Shown here in pieces: positions 42,058 to 48,420 of a stretch of 64,000 bases of DNA. The notes under the pieces were generated by a model. It worked only from the letters and a program-made list of their open reading frames with translations, did not search any database and was not told where the DNA came from. Numbering within the stretch: position 1 is the first letter of the stretch; each line of letters begins with the position of its first letter. The stretch is from Streptomyces flavotricini. Its GTDB lineage: Bacteria; Actinomycetota; Actinomycetes; Streptomycetales; Streptomycetaceae. The translations under genes and the position numbers were made by a program. The stretch lies in contig NZ_JAINUL010000001.1 of the NCBI RefSeq assembly GCF_020639365.1, positions 4,861,928 through 4,925,927 of the forward strand, read 5' to 3'.

Positions 42058-43017
42058 TCACGCCACCCGACGGCCGGAGTACTCCTTGACCCCGGCCATC
42101 GGCGGCCGCTCCTCGGTGTCCACGGGGTACGTCCGCGGCACGAACCCGTCCGGGCCGCGCTCGAACTGCGTCAGCTCGGGCCGTACGAGATGCCCGCGCG
42201 AGAGCCGCAGCTGCGCCGTCCGGTAGATCGCCGCGGCCATGCGGCCGAGTGCCTGGCCGTCCTGGTGGCGGTGGAGCCGTACGCCCACGTCCACCTGGGC
42301 CAGCGCGTCCAGTCCGACGGTGTGCAGCGCGTCCACGAGCAGGCCGAGCTCGACCCCGTACCCGACGGGGAACGGCAGGCGTTCCAGCAGCTCGCGGCGC
42401 ACGGCGTACTCGCCGCCCAGCGGCTGGACGAAGCCGGCCAGCCGCGGCCAGTGCAGATTGAGGAGGGGGCGGGCGACGAGCTCGGTGACCCGGCCGCCCT
42501 GGCCGGGGGCGTCGCCCAGCGGGCGGTCGTACATCGCCTTGACGAACTGCACGTCCGGCTCGGTCAGCAGCGGGCCCACGATCCCGGACACGAAGGCGGA
42601 GGAGAAGTCCCGCAGGTCCGCGTCCACGAAGCAGACGACGTCCCCGGTGGTCGCCAGCAGCGAGCGCCACAGCACCTCGCCCTTGCCGTGCACGGCCGGG
42701 ATCCGCGGCAGGAGGTCGTCGCGGTGCACCACCCGGGCGCCGGCCTTCGCGGCCACCTCGGCGGTCCGGTCGGTGGAGCCCGAGTCGATCACGACCAGTT
42801 CGTCCACCAGCGGCAGCGGCAGCCCGTCGATCAGATCGCGCCGGATCACCTCGACGATGGCGCCGACCGTCTCCTCCTCGTCGAGCGCGGGCAGGACGAC
42901 GCTGACCGTGGTGCCGGCCGCCCGTTTGGCCGACAGCAGCTGGTCGAGCGGTCGGTCGGACGCGGACCAGGAGCGGTCCGCGAACCAGCGCTCCACCTCT
43001 TCCAGCACGTTCAGCAC
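42058..43017 (-). CDS. gpgS: Glucosyl-3-phosphoglycerate synthase
   Basis: The 319-residue GT81 enzyme shows VSVVLPALDEEETVGAIVEVIRRDL, ELVVIDSGSTDRTAEVAAKAGARVV, PAVHGKGEVLWRSLLATTGDVVCFVDADLRDF (DxD-type metal site) and PFPVGYGVELGLLVDALHTVGLDALAQVDVGVRLHRHQ. It transfers glucose to 3-phosphoglycerate, the first step to glucosylglycerate and, in mycobacteria, methylglucose lipopolysaccharide. The start is GTG at 43017. It heads the gpgS-otsA unit, an osmolyte/compatible-solute pair, and is divergent from the SAM-riboswitch operon. Confidence 0.92.
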   Translation of the reverse strand: MLNVLEEVERWFADRSWSASDRPLDQLLSAKRAAGTTVSVVLPALDEEETVGAIVEVIRRDLIDGLPLPLVDELVVIDSGSTDRTAEVAAKAGARVVHRDDLLPRIPAVHGKGEVLWRSLLATTGDVVCFVDADLRDFSSAFVSGIVGPLLTEPDVQFVKAMYDRPLGDAPGQGGRVTELVARPLLNLHWPRLAGFVQPLGGEYAVRRELLERLPFPVGYGVELGLLVDALHTVGLDALAQVDVGVRLHRHQDGQALGRMAAAIYRTAQLRLSRGHLVRPELTQFERGPDGFVPRTYPVDTEERPPMAGVKEYSGRRVA

Positions 43018-43120
43018 TCCCTGCTCGTCCGTCGGTCGTCCGTCGCCCCTCGGCGGTTTCGGCCGAAAAGTGATCCATCTCGCGGTTCGGACGGCTGTCT
43101 CAACCGCCCGGGCCTTCGGT

Positions 43121-43126
43121 TACAGT
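43121..43126 (+). promoter_or_regulatory. Candidate -10 element of the SAM-riboswitch operon
   Basis: TACAGT fits the TAnnnT -10 pattern of the vegetative sigma factor and lies 92 bases before the riboswitch. No good -35 hexamer is visible at 17-18 bases. Confidence 0.35.
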
Positions 43127-43217
43127 CTTGAACAACGCGAAGGACCACCGCATGCCGGGGGTCCCCGCGCACAAATGCCCGGACGCGCCGCAGAGCGCGC
43201 GCACCGGTGCCATACCG

Positions 43218-43363
43218 CTCATCCAGAGGGGCAGAGGGACACGGCCCGTTGAAGCCCCGGCAACCCTCCAGTCGGTTCTCGCGCTTGCTTGCGGCAGCGA
43301 GGTCCCCGGCTAGGGAAGGTGCCAATTCCGTCTCATGGCGAAGTGCGCCATGGGGAAGATGAG
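43218..43363 (+). promoter_or_regulatory. SAM-I (S-box) riboswitch
   Basis: P1 is CTCATC (43218-43223) with GATGAG (43358-43363). Conserved core pieces are all present in order: CAGAGGGGCAGAGGGA, GGCCCGTTGAAGCCCCGGCAACC, GGTGCCAATTCC and the P4 arm TGGCGAAGTGCGCCA. The closing GATGAG runs directly into GAGGAGAAAGGG, the ribosome site of the following gene. Binding of SAM would close P1 and hide that site, pointing to translational control. S-box RNAs control methionine/SAM genes, not threonine genes. Confidence 0.95.
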
Positions 43364-43382
43364 GAGAAAGGGCCTCGCCATC

Positions 43383-44657
43383 ATGGCTGCACAGACTGTC
43401 GCCACCTCTGTCGATCTCGGACCTGCCACCGGCCTCTCGTGTCGTGAGTGCGGTACCCGTTTCGAGCTCGGACCCATCTTCGCCTGCGTCGAGTGTTTCG
43501 GTCCGCTGGAAGTCGCCTACGACCTGCCCACCGGGGACCCCGAAGCGCTGCGCGCCGCGATCGAGGCCGGCCCGAACAACATCTGGCGCTACGCCCCGCT
43601 GCTGCCCGTCCCCGCGGACGTGGCCTCCAAGCCCAGCCTGAACCCCGGCTTCACCAAGCTCGTGGACGCGGCCAACCTGGCCAAGGAGCTCGGCTTCACC
43701 GGCAAGCTGTACGTCAAGGACGACTCCGGCAACCCGACGCACTCCTTCAAGGACCGCGTGGTGGCCATCGCCGTCGAGGCCGCCCGCGCCTTCGGCTTCA
43801 CCACCCTGTCCTGCTCCTCCACCGGCAACCTGGCCGGCGCCGTCGGCGCCGCGGCCGCCCGGGCCGGCTTCCGCTCCTGCGTGTTCATCCCGCACGACCT
43901 GGAGCAGGGCAAGGTCGTCATGGCCGGTGTGTACGGCGGCGACCTCGTCGGCATCGAGGGCAACTACGACGACGTCAACCGCTTCTGCTCCGAGCTCATC
44001 GGCGACCCGCTGGGCGAGGGCTGGGGCTTCGTCAACGTCAACCTGCGTCCGTACTACGGCGAGGGCTCCAAGACCCTCGCCTACGAGATCTGCGAGCAGC
44101 TCGGCTGGCGGCTGCCCGACCAGATCGTGATCCCGATCGCGTCCGGCTCGCAGCTGACGAAGATCGACAAGGGCCTGCAGGAGCTGATCAAGCTCGGGCT
44201 CGTCGAGGACAAGCCGTACAAGATCTTCGGTGCGCAGGCCGAGGGCTGCTCCCCGGTCTCCACGGCCTTCAAGGCCGGCCACGACGTGGTCCGCCCGCAG
44301 AAGCCGAACACCATCGCCAAGTCCCTGGCCATCGGCAACCCGGCCGACGGCCCGTACGTCCTGGACATCGCCCGCCGTACGGGCGGTTACGTCGAGGACG
44401 TCACCGACGAGCAGGTCGTCGAAGCCATCAAGATCCTCGCGCAGACCGAGGGCATCTTCGCCGAGACCGCGGGCGGTGTGACCGTCGGCGTGACGAAGAA
44501 GCTCATCGAGAACGGGCAGCTCGACCCGGCGCTGACCACGGTGGTCCTCAACACCGGTGACGGCCTCAAGACCTTGGAGGCGGTGGCCGCGGACAGCGGG
44601 CAGACCGCGACCATCCGCCCGAGCCTGGACGCGTTCCGCGCCGCCGGCCTGGCCTGA
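43383..44657 (+). CDS. metM: Threonine-synthase-like PLP enzyme, probable O-phosphohomoserine sulfhydrylase MetM
   Basis: The ATG at 43383 lies about 10 bases after AAAGGG; earlier in-frame ATGs fall inside the riboswitch and are rejected. The 424-residue protein has an N-terminal zinc-ribbon-like segment (LSCRECGTRFELGPIFACVECFGPLEV), the PLP-binding DSGNPTHSFKDRVV with Lys123, SSTGNLAGAVGAAAARAG and the phosphate loop IPIASGSQLTKI. Sequence alone gives 'threonine synthase'. The SAM-I riboswitch and the directly following sulfur-carrier gene instead indicate the route O-phosphohomoserine + carrier thiocarboxylate to homocysteine, which (as I recall) was reported for Streptomyces as MetM/MetO in 2024. 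A housekeeping thrC should exist elsewhere. Confidence 0.8.
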   Translation: MAAQTVATSVDLGPATGLSCRECGTRFELGPIFACVECFGPLEVAYDLPTGDPEALRAAIEAGPNNIWRYAPLLPVPADVASKPSLNPGFTKLVDAANLAKELGFTGKLYVKDDSGNPTHSFKDRVVAIAVEAARAFGFTTLSCSSTGNLAGAVGAAAARAGFRSCVFIPHDLEQGKVVMAGVYGGDLVGIEGNYDDVNRFCSELIGDPLGEGWGFVNVNLRPYYGEGSKTLAYEICEQLGWRLPDQIVIPIASGSQLTKIDKGLQELIKLGLVEDKPYKIFGAQAEGCSPVSTAFKAGHDVVRPQKPNTIAKSLAIGNPADGPYVLDIARRTGGYVEDVTDEQVVEAIKILAQTEGIFAETAGGVTVGVTKKLIENGQLDPALTTVVLNTGDGLKTLEAVAADSGQTATIRPSLDAFRAAGLA

Positions 44658-44690
44658 TCTCTCCCCTGAACCCCGGAAGGCAGTAGCGCC

Positions 44691-44969
44691 ATGAGCGTCA
44701 ACGTCCGCATCCCCACCATCCTGCGCACCTACACCGGCGGCCAGGCCGAGGTCTCCGCCGAGGGCGCGACCCTGTCCGAGGTCATCGCCTCCCTGGAGGC
44801 GAACCACCCGGGCATCGCCGCCCGCGTCCTGGACGACCAGGGCAAGCTGCGCCGCTTCGTGAACGTCTACGTCAACGACGACGACGTGCGCTTCGAGGGC
44901 GGTCTGGACGCGGTGACGCCGGACGGCGCGGGCGTCTCGATCATTCCCGCCGTCGCGGGCGGCTGCTGA
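44691..44969 (+). CDS. metO: ThiS/MoaD-family sulfur carrier, probable MetO
   Basis: The 92-residue ubiquitin-fold protein begins MSVNVRIPTILRTYTGGQAEVSAEGATLSEVIASLEANHPGI and has the MoaD/CysO motif RFVNVYVNDDDVRFEGGLDAVTPDGAGVSIIPAVAGG. It ends in GGC, one residue past the active diglycine, so the terminal Cys must be removed before adenylation and thiocarboxylation. It lies 33 bases after metM with GGAAGG as ribosome site, hence one operon under the SAM riboswitch. Expected job: donate sulfur to MetM. Confidence 0.85.
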   Translation: MSVNVRIPTILRTYTGGQAEVSAEGATLSEVIASLEANHPGIAARVLDDQGKLRRFVNVYVNDDDVRFEGGLDAVTPDGAGVSIIPAVAGGC

Positions 44970-44981
44970 CACGCGAAAGCC

Positions 44982-45022
44982 CAGAATTACCCCCTCCGGT
45001 AAAAGCGGAGGGGGTAATTCTG
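44982..45022 (+). terminator. Terminator after metM-metO
   Basis: Perfect 17-base arms CAGAATTACCCCCTCCG and CGGAGGGGGTAATTCTG enclose a 7-base loop and are followed by CTTGGTT. Confidence 0.92.
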
Positions 45023-45099
45023 CTTGGTTGGGCGCGGTAGAGTTGGGGAAGTCCCCTCCGCTGTTCTTGCCCGCCGCATATGAGCGGGTCGCGTGATGG

Positions 45100-45117
45100 T
45101 TGACATTGAGTCAATGT
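45100..45117 (+). promoter_or_regulatory. TTGACA box overlapping a perfect palindrome, upstream of the cold-shock gene
   Basis: TTGACA (45100-45105) is an ideal -35 hexamer. It overlaps ACATTGA-G-TCAATGT (45103-45117), a perfect 7-bp inverted repeat. A weak -10 (TGCGGT) follows at 17 bases. A repressor or activator bound here would control the promoter. Confidence 0.5.
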
Positions 45118-45352
45118 GCGAGTGCGGTATGGGGCTTTGGCGAGATATGCCGGGTCCGAGTTGCCCGGGAATCTACCAACTTTTCACTCTATTTCAATGT
45201 ATCCCCGTGTCCAGAATTCTCGTCGGATTGACCTGTTGCAGACAGCAGCGGTGCGGATACATTCAGCCCCGGTCGAGGCGTTCCGGCGCAAGTTCTGACC
45301 CGGGACCGCGAAGTGCGGTCCTGCGCAAGGGCCAGTAATAGGGGAGTTAGGC
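45118..45352 (+). other. Probable long 5' leader of the cold-shock gene
   Basis: These 235 bases are unusually AT-rich for the window, and only two short openings (about 60-80 codons) without family resemblance run through them. Long structured leaders are typical of cold-shock mRNAs. A second TTGACC at about 45229 may be an alternative promoter. Confidence 0.45.
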
Positions 45353-45556
45353 ATGGCTCAGGGCACCGTCAAGTGGTTCAACGCGGAGAAGGGCTACGGC
45401 TTCATCGCGGTCGACGGTGGTGCGGATGTGTTCGTCCACTACAGCGCCATCCAGATGGACGGGTACCGCACCCTTGAAGAGGGTCAGCGGGTCGAGTTCG
45501 AGATCTCGCAGGGCCAGAAGGGTCCGCAGGCGGACATGGTCAAGCTCGCCGTCTAG
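45353..45556 (+). CDS. Cold-shock protein, CspA family
   Basis: The 67-residue single cold-shock domain has RNP1 KGYGFIAVD and RNP2 DVFVHYSAIQ, starting MAQGTVKWFNAEKGYGFI and ending GPQADMVKLAV. It is an RNA/ssDNA-binding chaperone. GGGGAG lies upstream of the ATG. It has its own promoter region and a strong terminator, a monocistronic unit between metMO and groEL2. As I recall, an scoF-type csp gene sits at this place in S. coelicolor. Confidence 0.96.
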   Translation: MAQGTVKWFNAEKGYGFIAVDGGADVFVHYSAIQMDGYRTLEEGQRVEFEISQGQKGPQADMVKLAV

Positions 45557-45586
45557 CCCCGGCGCGATCGACCACCGACGCATACA

Positions 45587-45630
45587 CACGAAGGGCCCGC
45601 ACCTCAGAGGAGGGGTGCGGGCCCTTCGTG
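45587..45630 (+). terminator. Terminator after the cold-shock gene
   Basis: A perfect 17-bp stem (CACGAAGGGCCCGCACC/GGTGCGGGCCCTTCGTG) with a 10-base loop. Confidence 0.9.
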
Positions 45631-45687
45631 CTGCCCGGGAGCCGGGCGGGGGCCCGGCCGGGCACGGGTCGACGTTCGCCCAAGCCG

Positions 45688-45714
45688 CTTGCACTCGGAG
45701 GGGTCGAGTGCTAA
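45688..45714 (+). promoter_or_regulatory. First CIRCE-like element (HrcA operator) of groEL2
   Basis: CTTGCACTC-N9-GAGTGCTAA matches the CIRCE consensus TTAGCACTC-N9-GAGTGCTAA perfectly in the right arm and closely in the left. It includes a promoter-like TTGCAC-17-TAATCA. Confidence 0.75.
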
Positions 45715-45723
45715 TCATTGGCG

Positions 45724-45750
45724 TTAGCACTCTCCTGCTGAGAGTGCTAC
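45724..45750 (+). promoter_or_regulatory. Second CIRCE element of groEL2
   Basis: TTAGCACTC-N9-GAGTGCTAC is a near-perfect CIRCE, 9 bases after the first. HrcA represses groE genes through this element in Streptomyces. Confidence 0.95.
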
Positions 45751-45909
45751 TACACGGGACCGGGTCGGTGAGGCCCGCAGGGTCCGGCGGGAAGGAACCG
45801 CCGGGCACGCAGGCCGTCCGTCGCGGGCGCGGGCGCGGTCCGGAGCAATCCAACCCTCCCCTCGCGCCGATGGCGCAGGGGGAACCCCAGTCCTGGAGGA
45901 CCACTTCAG

Positions 45910-47532
45910 ATGGCCAAGATCATTGCGTTCGACGAGGAGGCCCGGCGCGGTCTCGAGCGCGGGATGAACCAGCTCGCCGACGCCGTCAAGGTCACCCTTG
46001 GCCCCAAGGGTCGCAACGTCGTCCTTGAGAAGAAGTGGGGCGCCCCCACGATCACCAACGATGGTGTCTCCATCGCCAAGGAGATCGAGCTCGAGGACCC
46101 GTACGAGAAGATCGGCGCCGAGCTGGTCAAGGAAGTCGCCAAGAAGACGGACGACGTCGCGGGCGACGGTACGACCACCGCCACCGTGCTCGCCCAGGCG
46201 CTCGTCCGCGAGGGCCTGCGCAACGTGGCCGCCGGCGCCAACCCGATGGCCCTCAAGCGCGGTATCGAGAAGGCCGTCGAGGCCGTCTCCGGCGCCCTGC
46301 TGGAGCAGGCGAAGGATGTCGAGACCAAGGAGCAGATCGCTTCCACGGCCTCCATCTCCGCCGCCGACACCCAGATCGGCGAGCTCATCGCCGAGGCCAT
46401 GGACAAGGTCGGCAAGGAAGGCGTCATCACGGTCGAGGAGTCCCAGACCTTCGGTCTGGAGCTCGAGCTCACCGAGGGCATGCGCTTCGACAAGGGCTAC
46501 ATCTCGGCGTACTTCGCGACCGACATGGAGCGTATGGAGGCGTCGCTCGACGACCCGTACATCCTGATCGTCAACTCGAAGATCGGCTCGGTCAAGGACC
46601 TGCTGCCGCTCCTCGAGAAGGTCATGCAGTCCGGCAAGCCGCTGCTGATCATCGCCGAGGACGTCGAGGGCGAGGCCCTGTCGACCCTGGTCGTCAACAA
46701 GATCCGCGGCACCTTCAAGTCCGTCGCCGTCAAGGCCCCGGGCTTCGGCGACCGCCGCAAGGCCATGCTCGGCGACATCGCCATCCTCACGGGTGGCACG
46801 GTCATCTCCGAGGAGGTCGGCCTCAAGCTCGAGAACGCGGGCCTGGACCTGCTCGGCCGCGCCCGCAAGGTCGTCATCACCAAGGACGAGACCACGATCG
46901 TCGACGGTGCCGGTGACAGCGACCAGGTTCAGGGTCGCGTCAACCAGATCCGCGCCGAGATCGAGAACTCCGACTCGGACTACGACCGCGAGAAGCTCCA
47001 GGAGCGCCTCGCGAAGCTGGCCGGCGGCGTGGCCGTCATCAAGGCCGGCGCCGCGACCGAGGTGGAGCTCAAGGAGCGCAAGCACCGCATCGAGGACGCC
47101 GTTCGCAACGCGAAGGCGGCCGTCGAGGAGGGCATCGTCGCCGGTGGTGGCGTGGCCCTGCTCCAGGCCTCCGCGGTCTTCGAGAAGCTCGAGCTCACGG
47201 GTGACGAGGCCACCGGCGCCAACGCCGTGAAGCTCGCCCTGGAGGCCCCGCTCAAGCAGATCGCCGTCAACGGTGGTCTCGAGGGTGGCGTCGTCGTGGA
47301 GAAGGTCCGCAACCTGACGGTCGGCTGGGGTCTGAACGCCGCGACCGGCGAGTACGTGGACATGATCGCCGAGGGCATCATCGACCCGGCGAAGGTCACC
47401 CGCTCCGCGCTGCAGAACGCGGCGTCGATCGCGGCCCTCTTCCTCACCACCGAGGCCGTCATCGCCGACAAGCCCGAGAAGGCCGGCGCCCCGGCCGGCG
47501 GCGGCATGCCGGGCGGTGACATGGACTTCTGA
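45910..47532 (+). CDS. groEL2: Chaperonin GroEL2 (60 kDa)
   Basis: The 540-residue chaperonin shows VTLGPKGRNVVLEKKWGAPTITNDGVSIAKEIELEDPYEKIGAELVKEVAKKTDDVAGDGTTTATVLAQAL, with ATP-binding DGTTT, and the C-terminal GGMPGGDMDF. No groES gene precedes it, so it is the orphan groEL2 found beside the groES-groEL1 operon elsewhere in Streptomyces. GGAGG precedes the ATG by 12 bases. Two CIRCE elements upstream predict HrcA repression and heat-shock induction. Confidence 0.97.
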   Translation: MAKIIAFDEEARRGLERGMNQLADAVKVTLGPKGRNVVLEKKWGAPTITNDGVSIAKEIELEDPYEKIGAELVKEVAKKTDDVAGDGTTTATVLAQALVREGLRNVAAGANPMALKRGIEKAVEAVSGALLEQAKDVETKEQIASTASISAADTQIGELIAEAMDKVGKEGVITVEESQTFGLELELTEGMRFDKGYISAYFATDMERMEASLDDPYILIVNSKIGSVKDLLPLLEKVMQSGKPLLIIAEDVEGEALSTLVVNKIRGTFKSVAVKAPGFGDRRKAMLGDIAILTGGTVISEEVGLKLENAGLDLLGRARKVVITKDETTIVDGAGDSDQVQGRVNQIRAEIENSDSDYDREKLQERLAKLAGGVAVIKAGAATEVELKERKHRIEDAVRNAKAAVEEGIVAGGGVALLQASAVFEKLELTGDEATGANAVKLALEAPLKQIAVNGGLEGGVVVEKVRNLTVGWGLNAATGEYVDMIAEGIIDPAKVTRSALQNAASIAALFLTTEAVIADKPEKAGAPAGGGMPGGDMDF

Positions 47533-47563
47533 TCGGCCCCTGGCTGATCGGCTGTTCTTCGAC

Positions 47564-47601
47564 CGAGGGCGGCACTCCCCACACGGGGGGTGCCGCCCTC
47601 G
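47564..47601 (+). terminator. Terminator after groEL2
   Basis: CGAGGGCGGCAC (47564-47575) pairs with GTGCCGCCCTCG (47590-47601), a 12-bp stem, followed by GGTGTTTC. Confidence 0.85.
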
Positions 47602-47607
47602 GGTGTT

Positions 47608-47760
47608 TCAGGCAGCCGGGCGCGCGATGAACGTGACCTCTTCGTGGTCCTCGTCCAGGGCGATGTTCAGAGAGGCGTCCAAGGCGTGCGCGGCCGGCCG
47701 TATATGTCGTCCACGACATAATGCGGGCTGTAGGGGTAGTTGACCCCTTCGCATGAGACG
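47608..47760 (-). pseudogene. Remnant of a small gene with a frameshift
   Basis: On the minus strand one frame gives CEGVNYPYSPHYVVDDIYGR and another, overlapping its end, gives AAHALDASLNIALDEDHEEVTFIARPAA followed by a stop at 47608. Both pieces look like real protein, but they are in different frames and the first has no start codon. The best single frame is a 48-codon opening from ATG 47754. I read this as a decayed small gene, truncated at its 5' end. Confidence 0.35.
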
Positions 47761-47800
47761 GTCCTTCACCGTTGACGGACGGCTTTGGTTGACTGGGGGG

Positions 47801-48400
47801 ATGAGCGAGCTGTTCGTGAAGATCTGCGGCCTGAAGACCGGGCCGGACGTCGACGTGGCCGTGGCGGCCGGGGCCGACGCCGTCGGGTTCGTCTTCGCCG
47901 CCGGGAGCCCCCGTACGATCGGCGCCGCCGCGGCGCGGGAGCTCGGGGCCCGGGTGCCGGACTCGGTGCTGACCGTCGGGGTGTTCCGGGGGCAGCCGGT
48001 CGACGAGGTGCGGCGGCTGGCCGAGGAGAGCGGCGTACGGGGGGTCCAGCTCCACGGGGACGAGGGGCCCGAGTACTACGAGGCGCTGCGCGCCGAGGGC
48101 CGGACCCTGCTGCGGGCCACCGCCGGGCACGTGGAGCGCTGCGGGGAGTACGGCGAGGACCTGCTGCTGCTCGACGCGCCCGACCCCGGCTCCGGCAAGC
48201 CGTGGAACTGGGGCTCGGAGGAGTTCACCGCGCCGGAGGGCCGCTGGCTTCTGGCCGGCGGACTGACGCCCCGGAACGTGCGGGAGGCCGTGGCGACCAC
48301 CGGCGCCTGGGGCGTGGACGTGTCCAGCGGGGTGGAGCGGGAGCGCGGCGTGAAGGACCCCGCCCTGATCCGCGCCTTCATCGAGGCCGCCCGGGGCTGA
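47801..48400 (+). CDS. trpF: Phosphoribosylanthranilate isomerase
   Basis: The 199-residue (beta-alpha)8 enzyme has the catalytic Cys9 in LFVKICGLKTGPDVDVAVAAGADAVGFVF, GVQLHGDEGPEYYEAL, LLLDAPDPGSGKPWNW (Asp as second catalytic residue) and WLLAGGLTPRNVREAVATTGAWGVDVSSGVERERGVKD. It catalyses the Amadori step of tryptophan synthesis. Most Streptomyces lack trpF and use the dual-specificity PriA, so this copy is noteworthy. GGGGGG directly precedes the ATG at 47801. No other trp genes are near. Confidence 0.9.
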   Translation: MSELFVKICGLKTGPDVDVAVAAGADAVGFVFAAGSPRTIGAAAARELGARVPDSVLTVGVFRGQPVDEVRRLAEESGVRGVQLHGDEGPEYYEALRAEGRTLLRATAGHVERCGEYGEDLLLLDAPDPGSGKPWNWGSEEFTAPEGRWLLAGGLTPRNVREAVATTGAWGVDVSSGVERERGVKDPALIRAFIEAARG

Positions 48401-48420
48401 CCCCGGCGGGCGGTCCGCCG

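Noticed and set aside
43335..43382. Earlier ATG starts for the threonine-synthase-like gene (MAKCAMGKMRR...).
   Set aside because: They fall inside P4/P1 of the SAM riboswitch, and the proper ribosome site and family N-terminus favour ATG 43383.
43383..44657. Plain annotation as the housekeeping threonine synthase thrC.
   Set aside because: A SAM-I riboswitch and a downstream sulfur carrier make no sense for threonine synthesis and fit homocysteine formation; I kept thrC as the fallback only if no other copy exists in the genome.
45093..45338. Small ORFs (81 and 60 codons) before the cold-shock gene.
   Set aside because: No ribosome site, no family resemblance, and they overlap the promoter palindrome and leader.
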